A stretch of 59,209 nt of DNA from contig DCUH01000073.1 of NCBI GenBank assembly GCA_002327765.1, positions 31,379-90,587 on the forward strand, read 5' to 3'. Within the stretch, counting starts at the first letter, position 1. The number at the start of each line of letters is the position of its first letter. The notes under the pieces were generated by a model that had not been told where the DNA came from, searched no databases, and worked only from the letters and a program-made list of their open reading frames with translations. This document shows, piece by piece, positions 1 through 9,221 of this stretch. Origin of the DNA: a bacterium UBA2219. GTDB taxonomy: Bacteria; Desulfobacterota; Deferrimicrobia; Deferrimicrobiales; Deferrimicrobiaceae. The position numbers and the translations under genes were made by a program.

Positions 1-315
1 ACGTACCGGATCCTCCGCGAGCGCTCGACCCCCGTGGGGGGGGACACGCTGTCCCGGTTCGAGGAGTTCCTGCAGAAAAAGGTGATCGAGGTGTTCTACG
101 TGTCTCCGGAGTCCTCCTGGGCCGGGAGGACGGTCGGGGAGCTGCCCGCGGGAGGGGACCCCGGGATCACGCTCCTCGCCATCCTGCGCGGGGACGAAGC
201 CGTCGTGCGGCCCGGCGCGGGGATGACGCTGGCCGCGGGGGACAAGCTCGTCCTCTTCGGGGGGCACGCGCCGCTGGCGTCGGCGCTGAACGAGCTGGCG
301 GGAGGGGGGCGCTGA
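1..315 (+). CDS. TrkA-C (RCK_C) domain protein, C-terminal fragment
   Basis: The frame is open to the left edge, so only the last 104 residues are visible. Residues following the FEEFLQKKV stretch fit an RCK_C/TrkA-C ligand-binding domain: a hydrophobic strand (VIEVFYV), a Trp-Ala-Gly-Arg-Thr-Val-Gly-Glu-Leu turn (where such domains carry a G-x-x-L/V motif), then two strands ending in GDKLVLFGG. Such domains gate potassium channels, Trk uptake systems, CPA2 antiporters and some anion exchangers; which of these carries this tail cannot be told here. It ends in TGATG, sharing one base with the next gene, so the two are probably cotranscribed. Domain call fairly sure; parent protein unknown. Confidence 0.75.
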   Translation, partial: TYRILRERSTPVGGDTLSRFEEFLQKKVIEVFYVSPESSWAGRTVGELPAGGDPGITLLAILRGDEAVVRPGAGMTLAAGDKLVLFGGHAPLASALNELAGGGR

Positions 316-1388
316 TGGCTCCCCGCCCGCCGGACCTGCGGAAGTACGAGCTGCTCCTCGGGCGGTATTTCCGGGTCCCCGCCGCCGATCGGACGACCGC
401 CGAGCGGGAGAGGATCCTGCGGTCCCTCGGCATCGGGAACCCCCGGGAGTTCCTCGGGATGCACATCCCCCTGTGGGAAGCCCGCGTCGACGAGCTCCTC
501 GACCCGGCCAGCACGGACATGCTCCCGGTCAGTCTCTCCCACTTCTACGTCAACTGGGTGCGCGGCGCGATCCGGTCGATGCCGGACGGCGCCCGGGTGA
601 TGATCTTCTCCTCCAAGCTCAAGGCCACGGGGCTGAAAAAAGCGGTCCTTTCCCTCCTGCGCTCGCTGACCGGGAAGGCGCACCGGGATTTCGAGGTCGC
701 GGACGTGCAGCTCCTGCAGAGGGTCCACAAGGACACCTTCTTCTCCGTCCGGACACCGGACGGCGCGACGCACCCCCTCTACCTCTCGCACTTCGGGTGC
801 CAGGGGGAATACATCTTCAGCGGCCTCCCTGGGCTGGTCGGGCTGCCCGCCATCCCCGTGGTCTACCACGTTACGCCGCAGGGGGAGGAGGTGTTGCTCA
901 AGCCGGAAACGGAGGGCGCCAACATCTACCTGGGCGAGGGGATCACCGCCGCCCGGATACTGCGCGACGGCTCCTGGTGGGTGGAAGGCGCCGCGCGGCA
1001 GGACGCCCTGGGCGACTGCGTCGGCACGGCGCTCCGCTACGGCCATTACATCGCCACCCGGGAGAGGAAGGTGGTGATGGTCGACAACATCGAGCTGTTC
1101 CACCTGGACGACGGCGACGTCCGCATCTTCGAACCGATCCACGATTTCCTGCCCCGGAAGACGTTTCCCGGCGACGCGGCAAGGCGGGAGCGCCTCCGCC
1201 GGAAGATGCGGGCGGACTACGAGAAGGCGTACGGGGACCAGATGGCGACGATCCGGGGGAAATGGCCGGAGATCGAGCGGTACCTTGCCGGTATGCACCG
1301 CATCGTCCGACGGTACACGGGAGAGCCGTTCGAGGCCGTCGCGGCGCGGGTCAGGGCGCGGATCTTCGGGAAGGCGGGAGGGGGATAG
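315..1388 (+). CDS. Hypothetical protein, 357 aa, no family recognised
   Basis: A full-length soluble-looking protein with no signal peptide or membrane segment. ATG overlaps the TGA of the TrkA-C gene by one base. I do not recognise the family. The N-terminal third is charged and helical (RKYELLLGRYF, then VDELLDPASTDML). The middle is mixed strand/helix with a Cys in HFGCQGEY and a stretch rich in Gly (FSGLPGLVGLPAIP). The C-terminus, from about residue 285, is a long Arg/Lys-rich helix containing RRERLRRKMRADYEKAYGDQ. Base composition matches the neighbours, so it is native. Its pairing with a TrkA-C protein hints at a link to ion transport, but that is inference only. Confidence 0.7.
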   Translation: MAPRPPDLRKYELLLGRYFRVPAADRTTAERERILRSLGIGNPREFLGMHIPLWEARVDELLDPASTDMLPVSLSHFYVNWVRGAIRSMPDGARVMIFSSKLKATGLKKAVLSLLRSLTGKAHRDFEVADVQLLQRVHKDTFFSVRTPDGATHPLYLSHFGCQGEYIFSGLPGLVGLPAIPVVYHVTPQGEEVLLKPETEGANIYLGEGITAARILRDGSWWVEGAARQDALGDCVGTALRYGHYIATRERKVVMVDNIELFHLDDGDVRIFEPIHDFLPRKTFPGDAARRERLRRKMRADYEKAYGDQMATIRGKWPEIERYLAGMHRIVRRYTGEPFEAVAARVRARIFGKAGGG

Positions 1389-1427
1389 CGCCCCCCCCCC
1401 CGCCGGGCCCGCTTCCATGAGTTCCTG

Positions 1428-1715
1428 TCAGCTCTTCAGGGTCTTGATGAAGTCCTCGATCGGCATCGCGGGGAGCGTCATGATCTGGATGGTCCCGCGC
1501 TCCCCGAGCGCCACGGAGATCTTCACCATGGTCTCGTTCCCCGGCGCCTCGACGATGTTCACGAAGTCGTACATCCCCAGTACCGCGTACTGCGCCAGGA
1601 CCTTCGCTCCCATCCCCTCGATCTCCTTGTTCACCTCGAGGATCCGTTCCGGCTTCTTCTTCACGGTCTCGCGCCCGTCGTCGGTCAGCGTGCTGAGCAG
1701 GACGTAGATGGCCAT
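1428..1715 (-). CDS. GYD domain protein
   Basis: A 95-aa protein matching the small GYD family (PF08734): ferredoxin-like alpha/beta fold, start IYVLLSTLTDDG, a long charged helix (VNKEIEGMGAKV), and the family signature region around residues 45-55, here LGMYDFVNIVEAP, in which the naming Gly-Tyr-Asp is Gly-Met-Tyr-Asp. The biochemical role of the family is not known. AAGGAG lies 6-7 bases before the ATG. It is the last gene of the minus-strand run, 34 bp after the CPA-type antiporter, and is probably read from that transcript. Family call is good; function open. Confidence 0.85.
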   Translation of the reverse strand: MAIYVLLSTLTDDGRETVKKKPERILEVNKEIEGMGAKVLAQYAVLGMYDFVNIVEAPGNETMVKISVALGERGTIQIMTLPAMPIEDFIKTLKS

Positions 1716-1749
1716 CGGCGTCTCCTTTCCGGGTGGGGGTTCCGTACGG

Positions 1750-3021
1750 TTATAGCATACCCCCGGGGGGCGCCGGGGGGGGCGGGGGATTCGCGGCGAG
1801 CATCGCGTCGATCCGGCGTTCGCTCCGGAGCACGGCGAAGGTGACGAAAAGGTTCGTCACGAGGATCACGGCGAAGGCGTACTGCACGAAGACCCCGGTG
1901 CCCGGGATCCCGGCGGCGTGGGGGACCATCGCGAGGACCGCGGATGTCAGTCCCCTCGGCCCCATGGTCGTCAGGATCTTCCGCTCGAAAGGCACCAGCC
2001 GCCGCCCCGCGAGGCCGAGGAGACGCACGGAAGCGGAGCGCGAAACGTAGATCAGGGAGATCATGGCTGCCGAAACCGCGAGGAAGCGGCCCGTGAGGCT
2101 GCTCCACTCCACGAGCATCCCGAGGTAGACGAAGAAGAAGACGCGGGCGATGAAGGTGAGCTCCTCGTGGAACCAGCGGATCGTGCCGTCGAGCGCGGTG
2201 CGCGACGCGTCCCAGTCGTCCTTTTCCCGCAGCGCCGGAATGCGGCTCAGGATGGCCGGGCCGTTGGAGAGGGCCGCCCCGAAGAAAAGGACCGCGATGA
2301 CGCCGCTGAAATGCGCGGATTCCGCCGCCGAGAAGAGCAGGAACACCGCGGCCAGAGTGATCATGTAGGAAAGCGGCATCTCCCCGGTCCGCTCCAGGAC
2401 CTTCACCCAGAAGAGCCCTCCGATCGCCCCGAGCAGCACTCCGCCCAGGATCGATCCGGCCGTCGCGAGGAGCTGGCCGGTGATGTCGGCGGAGGGCTGG
2501 GCCGCGTAGCGAACCAGGACCACGACGGCGACGACGGCCATCGCGTCGCCCAGGGCCGATTCGAGGGTCAGTATGGTGCGCGTGCTCTTCCCCATCCGCA
2601 TTGCGTTGACGAGGGGGATGACGACGGCCCCGCTGGTGCAGCCGAGGATGCTTCCGAGCAGCAGGGAGGGGAGGAGGCCGCTTCCCGTCATCAGCAGATA
2701 GCCGGCCGCGACGGCGCCCGTCGCGAGGTTCACCGAAAAGAAGGTGAGGATGACGGCCCGCTTCCACTGGTTCATCAGCTGATGGATCTCCAGGTTCATC
2801 CCCCCCTCCAGCATGATCATCAGGAGGGTGAGCATGCCGAGGTAGGGGGCGAGGGGAATGAGGACGGACCGTTCCAGGATGTGGAGCCCGGGGCCCAGGA
2901 CCACCCCTATCCCCAGGAGGATGGGGATGTCGGGGACCCGGGTCTTTTCGAAGAGGATCCGTCCCGCGAATCCCGCGAGGAGGATGACCGCCGAGATCCC
3001 GAATGCCTGTGCGAGCGTCAA
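1750..3021 (-). CDS. Na+(K+)/H+ antiporter, CPA family
   Basis: A 423-aa integral membrane protein of the Na_H_Exchanger family with about 11-12 hydrophobic segments. Landmarks: VPDIPILLGIGVVLGPG in the first helices, a Leu-Met-Leu-Glu-Gly-Gly-Met-Asn-Leu stretch where exchangers carry F-x-x-G-L, and an ESALGDAMAVV helix (about residues 150-160) in the position of the ion-binding ND/DD helix. I chose the TTG start at 3021: it overlaps the upstream TGA (TTGA) and has GGAGGG just before it; the frame upstream of that point lies inside the upstream antiporter gene. The C-terminus is a short Pro-rich tail. Likely exchanges Na+ or K+ for H+ in the inner membrane; ion specificity is not readable. 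Confidence 0.88.
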   Translation of the reverse strand: MTLAQAFGISAVILLAGFAGRILFEKTRVPDIPILLGIGVVLGPGLHILERSVLIPLAPYLGMLTLLMIMLEGGMNLEIHQLMNQWKRAVILTFFSVNLATGAVAAGYLLMTGSGLLPSLLLGSILGCTSGAVVIPLVNAMRMGKSTRTILTLESALGDAMAVVAVVVLVRYAAQPSADITGQLLATAGSILGGVLLGAIGGLFWVKVLERTGEMPLSYMITLAAVFLLFSAAESAHFSGVIAVLFFGAALSNGPAILSRIPALREKDDWDASRTALDGTIRWFHEELTFIARVFFFVYLGMLVEWSSLTGRFLAVSAAMISLIYVSRSASVRLLGLAGRRLVPFERKILTTMGPRGLTSAVLAMVPHAAGIPGTGVFVQYAFAVILVTNLFVTFAVLRSERRIDAMLAANPPPPPAPPGGML

Positions 3022-5168
3022 GCTTCCCTCCGTCCCAGATCGCGCTTCGGCACGACGACGGCGACGGTGCACGCCAGCCGCTCGAGGCACGCCTCGACGA
3101 CGGGGCCGAAGTAGACGCGCTCCGACAGGCTGCGGTTCTCCGCGCCGAGCGCGACCAGGTCGTATCCCCCGGAATGCGCTTCCTCCGATATGGCCGTGAT
3201 CAGCGATGCTCCTTCGACGACACGGACCTCCGCCGGTTGCAGGCGCATGTTCCCCTGGAACCGCTCCTGGAGGTTCTCCAGCATCACCTGGTGGGCCCGC
3301 ATCTCGGCCTGGTCGGATCCCAGGCTCGGCAGCAGCGGGTTCTGCTCCAGCGACTGGACGAAGAAGAGCACCGTGATCCCGGCGTCGACGCGCCGGGCGT
3401 ATTCGGCGGCGAACTCGAAGGCGGCGTCCGCGTGGCGGCTCCCGTTGGTCGGCACCAGGATCCTCCGGAAGGGGGTCGGCGGGGTCTCGCCCGAGAAGGG
3501 GCCGCGCACGATCACGGCCTGGCAGGGGCATGCGCCCGCGACCCCGGAGGTCAGTGGGTTGTAGACGGGGTGCCTGTGCTGCGACGCCCCGAGGAAGACG
3601 AAGTCGTAGCCCATGCGCGCCTCGTCCAGGATCGCGTCCCGGACGCTCTTGTCCGTCGAGACCCGGCGGGTGAGCAGCAGCCCGCGGGGGGGCCGTGACG
3701 CCGCCTGGATCTGCGCGAAATACCCGTCGACGTCCGTCCCGGGGGACTTTCTCCAGAATGCGAGCCGCTCCCTCAGCGTCCGGCGCTCCGTATCCACGTA
3801 GACCGCGGTGGCGCTGCTGCCTTCCTCGCTGCACAGTACGGCCGCCATGTGGCAGGAGAGCATGGCGTTGGGACCTCCCGCGGCCGGGATGAGGATCTTG
3901 AGCGCCGACGACGGGAGGAAGCGTGCCGGGGCCGGCTCCAGGCGCATACGCTCCTCGGCCGTGAAGGGGATCCGGTGCTGGATGGCCTTCACCAGGATCG
4001 GGGCGAGGAAGGATGTGACGACCGCCATCAGGACGAGGCACGAGAAGAGCTCGACGTTGAGGATGCCGAGGTTGAGGCCGATCTTCGCCACGACGAGCCC
4101 CACGGCCCCTCGGGCGCTCATCAGGAATCCCAGCGCCAGCGCCGACCAGGGGTGGAGCCGCCCGAGGACACCGCCGAGGAAGCAGCCGACCACCTTGCCG
4201 GCGATCGCGATGGCCGTGACCGCGACGGGGAGCCAGAAGCCCTGCAGCTGCGTGAAATCCACCCGCAGCCCGACCTCCCCGAAGAAGAGCGGCGCGAACA
4301 GCGACATGACGACGCTTTCCAGCTTGTGGAGGCGCTCGGTCCGCAGGGTCGGGACCTGGCGCACCAGGACGCCCGCCACGAAGGCGCCGAACACCGCGTG
4401 GACGTGCATCGCCTCCGTGGCCGCGCCGAGCAGGAAGGTCACCCCGACGACGACCACCAGCTCGCCCCCGTGCATCCGCATATGATGGTCGGCATGCGCC
4501 AGCCCCGCCTTCAGCCCCGGGTAGAGGAGATACCGCGCCGCCAGCATGAAGGCGGCGACCCAGCCCAGGGTGACCGCCAGGTTGGCGATGTCGAACGCGC
4601 CGGTGGTCACCATCCCGGTGATCATCGCCAGGATGATCCAGCCGATGGTGTCGTCCACGACGGCCGCGCTGAGCGTCAGGACCCCCACGTCGCGGCGAAC
4701 CATTTTCAGGTCCATGAGGATCTTGGCGATCACCGGCATGGCGGACAGCCCCATCACCGTTGCGATGAAGTGCGTCAGGGGGAGCCGGCCCCTCAGCACG
4801 TAGGACTCCGGGAGGGACCACCCCAGCGCGAGGCCGGAGGCGAAGGGCACGACGATTCCGAAGAGCGAGGCCAGGGCGGCCGTCCGCCCCATGTTCCGTA
4901 TGGTCCGGACGTCGGTCTCCAAGCCGGTCAGGAGCATCAGGAGAACCAGCCCGACGAAGGCTACGGACTGGAGATGCTCGGTGTTGATGAAGATCGCCCG
5001 CTGCAGGTCCGGCAGGAGGAGCCCGAGAAAGGACGGCCCCAGCAGGATCCCGGCCAGCAGCTCCCCCAGCACGGCGGGCTGGTTGAGCCGTTGCAGGAGC
5101 TCTCCCAGCGCGCGCGCCAGGACGAGGATGAGGGCGAACTGGACGAGAAACGCGACCTCGGGGGTCAA
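3018..5168 (-). CDS. KefB-type cation:proton antiporter fused to Usp domains
   Basis: 716 aa. Residues 1 to about 395 form a CPA2 transporter core, starting with the typical LNQPAVLGELLAGILLGPS, with a Val-Val-Asp-Asp-Thr-Ile-Gly helix carrying the paired aspartates expected at the ion site. After that come two universal-stress-protein-like units: one starting near ALKILIPAAGG (about 416-540) and one near RILVPTNGS (about 560-705). The second has lost the G-x2-G-x9-G(S/T) ATP-binding signature. The start is TTG at 5168, with GGAGG five bases before it. Probably a stress-gated K+/H+ or Na+/H+ exchanger. Its stop overlaps the start of the next antiporter by 4 bp, so both should be made together. 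Confidence 0.88.
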   Translation of the reverse strand: MTPEVAFLVQFALILVLARALGELLQRLNQPAVLGELLAGILLGPSFLGLLLPDLQRAIFINTEHLQSVAFVGLVLLMLLTGLETDVRTIRNMGRTAALASLFGIVVPFASGLALGWSLPESYVLRGRLPLTHFIATVMGLSAMPVIAKILMDLKMVRRDVGVLTLSAAVVDDTIGWIILAMITGMVTTGAFDIANLAVTLGWVAAFMLAARYLLYPGLKAGLAHADHHMRMHGGELVVVVGVTFLLGAATEAMHVHAVFGAFVAGVLVRQVPTLRTERLHKLESVVMSLFAPLFFGEVGLRVDFTQLQGFWLPVAVTAIAIAGKVVGCFLGGVLGRLHPWSALALGFLMSARGAVGLVVAKIGLNLGILNVELFSCLVLMAVVTSFLAPILVKAIQHRIPFTAEERMRLEPAPARFLPSSALKILIPAAGGPNAMLSCHMAAVLCSEEGSSATAVYVDTERRTLRERLAFWRKSPGTDVDGYFAQIQAASRPPRGLLLTRRVSTDKSVRDAILDEARMGYDFVFLGASQHRHPVYNPLTSGVAGACPCQAVIVRGPFSGETPPTPFRRILVPTNGSRHADAAFEFAAEYARRVDAGITVLFFVQSLEQNPLLPSLGSDQAEMRAHQVMLENLQERFQGNMRLQPAEVRVVEGASLITAISEEAHSGGYDLVALGAENRSLSERVYFGPVVEACLERLACTVAVVVPKRDLGRREA

Positions 5169-5208
5169 CGACGCCTCCGGCAGGACGGCGTGCGCCGTCC
5201 CCGGCGCC

Positions 5209-6261
5209 TCATGCCTTGTTCACGTACAGGGTCTGCGTCGGGTAGGCGAACTCGATCTTCCGTTTCTCGAACTCCTCGTAGATCCGCAGGTTGGCCGCCT
5301 GCTGGATGTCCATGTATTTCGTATAGTCGTTCCCGTCGACATAATAGACGATTTCGTAGATCAGGCTGAAGTCCCCGTACGAGAAGAAATGGACCCGGTC
5401 GAGGGTCGCCCCGTCGATGCCGCCGAAGATGTCCGCGACGATCCCCGGGATCTCCCGGAGCTTCTCCGCCGGGGTCTGGTAGGTCACCCCCAGCCGGAAA
5501 ACGGCCCGCCGCTTCGTCATCCGCTTGAAGTTGCGCACTCGCGAGTCGGTCAGGTCCTTGTTCGAGACGATGATCTGCTCCCCCCCGAGCCCGGCGATCC
5601 GGGTCGTCTTGATCCCGAAGCGCTCGATCGTGCCCATGTGGTCGCCGACGACGATGTAGTCGCCGATCTCGAAGGGACGGTCGAAGAGGATCGTGAAGTA
5701 GGAGAACAGGTCCCCGAGGATCGCCTGCGCCGCCAGCGCCACCGCGATGCCGCCGATGCCCAGCCCCGCCATGACGGTTGTGATCTTGAACCCGAGGTTG
5801 TCGAGCATGAAAAGGAGCCCGGCGCCCCAGGCCAGGATGTTGAGGAGGCTGCCTGCCGCCTTCAGGACGCGGTCCCGGGAGGGGTCCTCCCCCTGCTTCC
5901 GGACGTATTCCATGACGCCGAAGCGCACCAGCGCCACGGCGAACAGGGTCCCGAGGATCGCCATCAGGACGATCCCCGCCACGTTGACGATCCGCTCGAG
6001 GTGCGGGGTGAGGGTCAGGACCCGCAGCGAGGCCTCCGCGACCCCGAGGTAGGCCAGCGGGACGCCGGTGCGGCGGATCCTTTCGAGGACGAAGTCGTCG
6101 AGATGGGTCGGGGTGGCCGCCGCCCTGGATTTCAGCCGACGGGTCAACAGCGCCTTGACGATGCCCACCAGGAAGACGCCGCCCGCGAAGATCGCCAGGC
6201 AGAGCAGGTAATCCGAGATCCGGTTGTGGTAGAACTCGTAGCCCAGGATTTCCGACATCAT
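5209..6261 (-). CDS. Small-conductance mechanosensitive channel, MscS family
   Basis: 350 aa. About four hydrophobic N-terminal helices lead into the pore helix TM3, recognised by the Gly/Ala-rich packing stretch MAGLGIGGIAVALAAQAI. Then comes the MscS beta domain (LFDRPFEIGDYIVVGD, then G-T-I-E-R-F-G-I-K-T-T-R-I) and the alpha/beta C-domain. It opens under membrane tension and releases osmolytes on hypo-osmotic shock. The ORF runs further upstream, but the ATGATG at 6261 is preceded by GGAGG and follows an extended -10 element, so the longer N-terminus is rejected. An 85-bp gap separates it from treY, the widest in the minus-strand run. Confidence 0.92.
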   Translation of the reverse strand: MMSEILGYEFYHNRISDYLLCLAIFAGGVFLVGIVKALLTRRLKSRAAATPTHLDDFVLERIRRTGVPLAYLGVAEASLRVLTLTPHLERIVNVAGIVLMAILGTLFAVALVRFGVMEYVRKQGEDPSRDRVLKAAGSLLNILAWGAGLLFMLDNLGFKITTVMAGLGIGGIAVALAAQAILGDLFSYFTILFDRPFEIGDYIVVGDHMGTIERFGIKTTRIAGLGGEQIIVSNKDLTDSRVRNFKRMTKRRAVFRLGVTYQTPAEKLREIPGIVADIFGGIDGATLDRVHFFSYGDFSLIYEIVYYVDGNDYTKYMDIQQAANLRIYEEFEKRKIEFAYPTQTLYVNKA

Positions 6262-6304
6262 CGTCCCTCCTGTTCCGCAGGCCGCGCGAAAACGGAAAGC
6301 CGTT

Positions 6305-6313
6305 ATTATAGCA
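6305..6313 (-). promoter_or_regulatory. Extended -10 promoter element for mscS
   Basis: On the minus strand the 85-bp treY-mscS gap reads TGC-TATAAT, a perfect -10 hexamer with an upstream TG, as in extended -10 promoters. The -35 region 17 bases further up (TCGGAC) is poor, as is usual for this class. The hexamer lies about 45 bp before the mscS start. This gives mscS and the two antiporters their own promoter within the long run. Confidence 0.5.
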
Positions 6314-6346
6314 AACGGTTCTCCGGGGTCCGAGGCGCCGCCGGCC

Positions 6347-9217
6347 TCACATCCCTTCCAATAGCGCCACGGGGAAGGATCGGAAGAGCTCCTGGAGAGA
6401 GAGCGTCTTCCCGCCGGCCTTCCCGGTTGTCCGGATGATCTCTCCGGTGAACGCGTTGCGCCACGCGGACGGCAGGTTCCCCGGCAGCCGGAGGACGGTA
6501 CGCCGGCCCCAGGCCGGCTCCCCGAGGGGGAAATCGCCTTCCGGGGCGAGGCGCGTCGAAAGGCGCGGGACGGCCGCGATCGCCCACTTCCCCCCATGCC
6601 CCCTGGCGAAGGCCAGCGCATGCTCCTTCCGGCCTCCCGCGACGGGGAGGGGGAGGTACGCTCCGTCCAGAAATATGTCCCTCCGCTCCCGACGGAAGCA
6701 GAGCGCCTTGCATGTCACGTACAGCTTGATGCGCCCGTCCCGCCACGACGGAAGGAGCTCCCTGGCGAGGGCGGAGCGGTCCTGCTGTTCCCGGGTCAGC
6801 AGCTCGTTCAGCATGCCGATCCGCTTCCTGAAATCCACCGGCCTGCGGTTGTCGGGATCGACGAGGGAATAGTCCCAGACTTCCGTCCCCTGGTAGAAGT
6901 CGGGGACCCCGGGGGCGGCGATCTTCACCAGGAGCTGGGCGAGGCCGTTGATCGCCCCGTAATGGGCGATCTTCGCCTGGAACGGGAGGAAATCGGCCAG
7001 GAACGCGTTGGCGCCGGGGGAGGGCTCCTCCAGCAGGGCGAAGACGAAATCCCGGACCGCGCTTTCGTAGGGCGGGTTCGGCCGGATCCAGCGGGTATGG
7101 ACCTTTGCCTCCCGAAGGGCCTTCACCATGTAGCCCTGGATGCGGTTCGAAAGTTCCGGGAGCTCCTCCCTCCCGAGGGGCCAAGCGCCGAGAAGCGTCT
7201 GGTAGAGCAGGACCTCCTCGGCCGGGTCCGGCGCGGCGACCCCGTCCACGACCCGCTTCCTCGCCGCGTTCATGCCGCTCCAGGCCTTGAGACGCTCCTC
7301 CCATTCCCCGGGGATCTCCGAAAGGACGTTGATCCTGGCCCGCACGTCCTCGCTCCGCTTCGTGTCGTGCGTCGAGGTGGAGCTCATGGCGTACGGCCAT
7401 CTCCCGGCCGCCGTCGCGCAGCGTTCGTGGAAGGCGTCCACGGTGGCGCCGCCGGAGGCGGGATTCCCGCCGACCTCGTTCATGGAGACGAGCCGGCCGT
7501 ACCTGTACAGGGAGGTATCCTCGAATCCCTTCGCCATGATCGGCCCCGTGAACTGCTGCCAGCGCATGAGGAACCGCAGCCAGTCCTCCCGCTCGGCGAC
7601 GGACAGGGAGGGGGGGATCTCCTGCTGCAGCACCCTCCGGAGGAAGTCGAACACGGGGGCGCTGATCTTCGCGCCGCGCAGTTGCGCCTGCTTGAGGGCC
7701 TTCGCGATGTACCTCACGTCGCGTGCGGAAAGCCCGCCTCTCCTCGCGTACGTCCGATACACGGGGAAGCAGGCCGTGACCTCTACCAGAGCCGCGCGCA
7801 GCTCCTTCCGGGGAAGGTCGCGCGCGTACCGGTCCAGCTCCGCCAGCCGCCCCAGGTGCTGCCCCAGCGAATGCATCTCGCCGGCGAAGAGGGTGTCCAT
7901 CATGAGCATCTTGCCCCGGTAGACGGTCTCCCGGAAATCCGGCGCGGCGCCGGTGAACCTCGCGTAGACGTCGTCGAGGGTCTTGACCCCCCGGGCGCCG
8001 ACGAAGACGCCGTTCAGGGCGTTCATGAAATCGTAGCCGGTCGTCCCGTGGACGGGCCACTCGGGGGGGAGCGCCTCCTCTTCCCCGAGGATCTTCTCCA
8101 CCAGCACGTAGAACCCCGGGGCGGGGGCGGCTTCCCTCGAGCCGGTCAGGCGCTGCATCAGCCGGACGAGATAGCCGAGCGGATCAAAGAGACCGTCCAC
8201 GTGGTCCACGCGCAGGCCCGTCACCTTCCCCTCCGCCGCCAGGCGGAGCGCGAGATCGTGCGCGGCGTCGAAGACCCGCGGGTCCTCCACCCGGAGGCTG
8301 ATCAGGTCGGAGACGGCGAAGAAGCGCCGGTAGTTGATCTCCTCGTTGGCCAGGCGCCAGAAGGAGAGCCAGTAATGCTGCTCGGAGAGGATCCGGTCGA
8401 GATGGTCGAAACTTCCGGGGTCTCCTTTCCTGCCGTTCACGACCCGAAGGATCTCGTCGACGTATTCCCGGATTTCGTGCCGCTCCGTGTACAGCCGCAC
8501 GAACCGGGCCTTGATCGTTTCCTCGGCGGCGTACCGGTCCCGGAGCCCTTCCGGGTCGGACGGGACGGTCTTCGGCAGATGCTCGATCCCGGAGATGAGG
8601 TTCCACAGCTCCCGGAAGGAAGGGTGCTCCGGCCCGTAGGTCTCCTCGAGGAAAGACAGCCGCAGGGAGAGGATCCGCGGGTAGGAATGCAGAGACACCG
8701 GCAGCCGGACGGAGTGGCAGCGGATAGTGAAGCCGTCCTTCTCCAGCGACAGGGAGATCTCCCGATCCTCGATCGTCCTGCCGTACGGTCCCCCCAGGAT
8801 GGGCAGGAGCACCTTGCCGTTCAGCGCCTCCTTGGGGGAGTGCCAGTCGATGTCGAAATACGCGGCGAAGGGCGACGCCGGACCGTTCTCCAGCACGTCC
8901 ATCCACCAGCGGTTCTCTTCGCACGCGGCCATGTGGTTCGGGACGATGTCCAGCAGGAGCCCCATCCCGCGCTCCGTAAGCTCTTTCGCGAGCGCGTCGA
9001 AGTGCGCCGCGCCGCCCAGCTCGCCGTTCAACCGGGTGGGGTCGGTAACGTCGTACCCGTGGGCGCTGCCGCGTCTCGCCTGGAGGACGGGAGAGGCGTA
9101 GATGTCGGTGATCCCCAGGGCTTCGAGGTAGGGGACGAGGGCCCGGGCGCTTTCGAACCGGAACCGCCTGTGGAACTGCAGCCGGTAGGTGGCCGAGGGG
9201 ATGCGCAGGGGCGCCAT
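6347..9217 (-). CDS. treY: Malto-oligosyltrehalose synthase
   Basis: 956 aa GH13 enzyme that turns the reducing-end alpha-1,4 bond of a maltodextrin into an alpha,alpha-1,1 bond, giving maltooligosyltrehalose in the cytoplasm. The N-terminus has the typical YRLQFH and ALGITDIYASPV. The four GH13 regions are all visible: LLDIVPNHMA (I), LRVDHVDGLFDP with the Asp nucleophile (II), LVEKILGEEE with the general acid (III) and STHDTKRSEDVRARI (IV). GAGGAG precedes the ATG. It begins 4 bp after the GH57 gene. TreZ, two genes upstream, takes its product, so the pair forms the TreYZ route from glycogen or maltodextrin to trehalose. Confidence 0.96.
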   Translation of the reverse strand: MAPLRIPSATYRLQFHRRFRFESARALVPYLEALGITDIYASPVLQARRGSAHGYDVTDPTRLNGELGGAAHFDALAKELTERGMGLLLDIVPNHMAACEENRWWMDVLENGPASPFAAYFDIDWHSPKEALNGKVLLPILGGPYGRTIEDREISLSLEKDGFTIRCHSVRLPVSLHSYPRILSLRLSFLEETYGPEHPSFRELWNLISGIEHLPKTVPSDPEGLRDRYAAEETIKARFVRLYTERHEIREYVDEILRVVNGRKGDPGSFDHLDRILSEQHYWLSFWRLANEEINYRRFFAVSDLISLRVEDPRVFDAAHDLALRLAAEGKVTGLRVDHVDGLFDPLGYLVRLMQRLTGSREAAPAPGFYVLVEKILGEEEALPPEWPVHGTTGYDFMNALNGVFVGARGVKTLDDVYARFTGAAPDFRETVYRGKMLMMDTLFAGEMHSLGQHLGRLAELDRYARDLPRKELRAALVEVTACFPVYRTYARRGGLSARDVRYIAKALKQAQLRGAKISAPVFDFLRRVLQQEIPPSLSVAEREDWLRFLMRWQQFTGPIMAKGFEDTSLYRYGRLVSMNEVGGNPASGGATVDAFHERCATAAGRWPYAMSSTSTHDTKRSEDVRARINVLSEIPGEWEERLKAWSGMNAARKRVVDGVAAPDPAEEVLLYQTLLGAWPLGREELPELSNRIQGYMVKALREAKVHTRWIRPNPPYESAVRDFVFALLEEPSPGANAFLADFLPFQAKIAHYGAINGLAQLLVKIAAPGVPDFYQGTEVWDYSLVDPDNRRPVDFRKRIGMLNELLTREQQDRSALARELLPSWRDGRIKLYVTCKALCFRRERRDIFLDGAYLPLPVAGGRKEHALAFARGHGGKWAIAAVPRLSTRLAPEGDFPLGEPAWGRRTVLRLPGNLPSAWRNAFTGEIIRTTGKAGGKTLSLQELFRSFPVALLEGM

Positions 9218-9221
9218 CCCG

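Noticed and set aside
1750..4821. One 1023-residue fused antiporter
   Set aside because: The upstream two thirds is an Arg/Pro-rich shadow of the KefB-Usp gene in another frame; the real gene begins at TTG 3021 with its own ribosome site.
3849..5369. A 506-residue plus-strand frame
   Set aside because: Antisense to the KefB-Usp gene, with His/Asp/Glu/Arg-rich composition typical of shadows; no domain.
5209..6621. A longer MscS protein starting at 6621
   Set aside because: The added 120 residues are shadow sequence over the treY end; the ATGATG at 6261 has both a ribosome site and a promoter.
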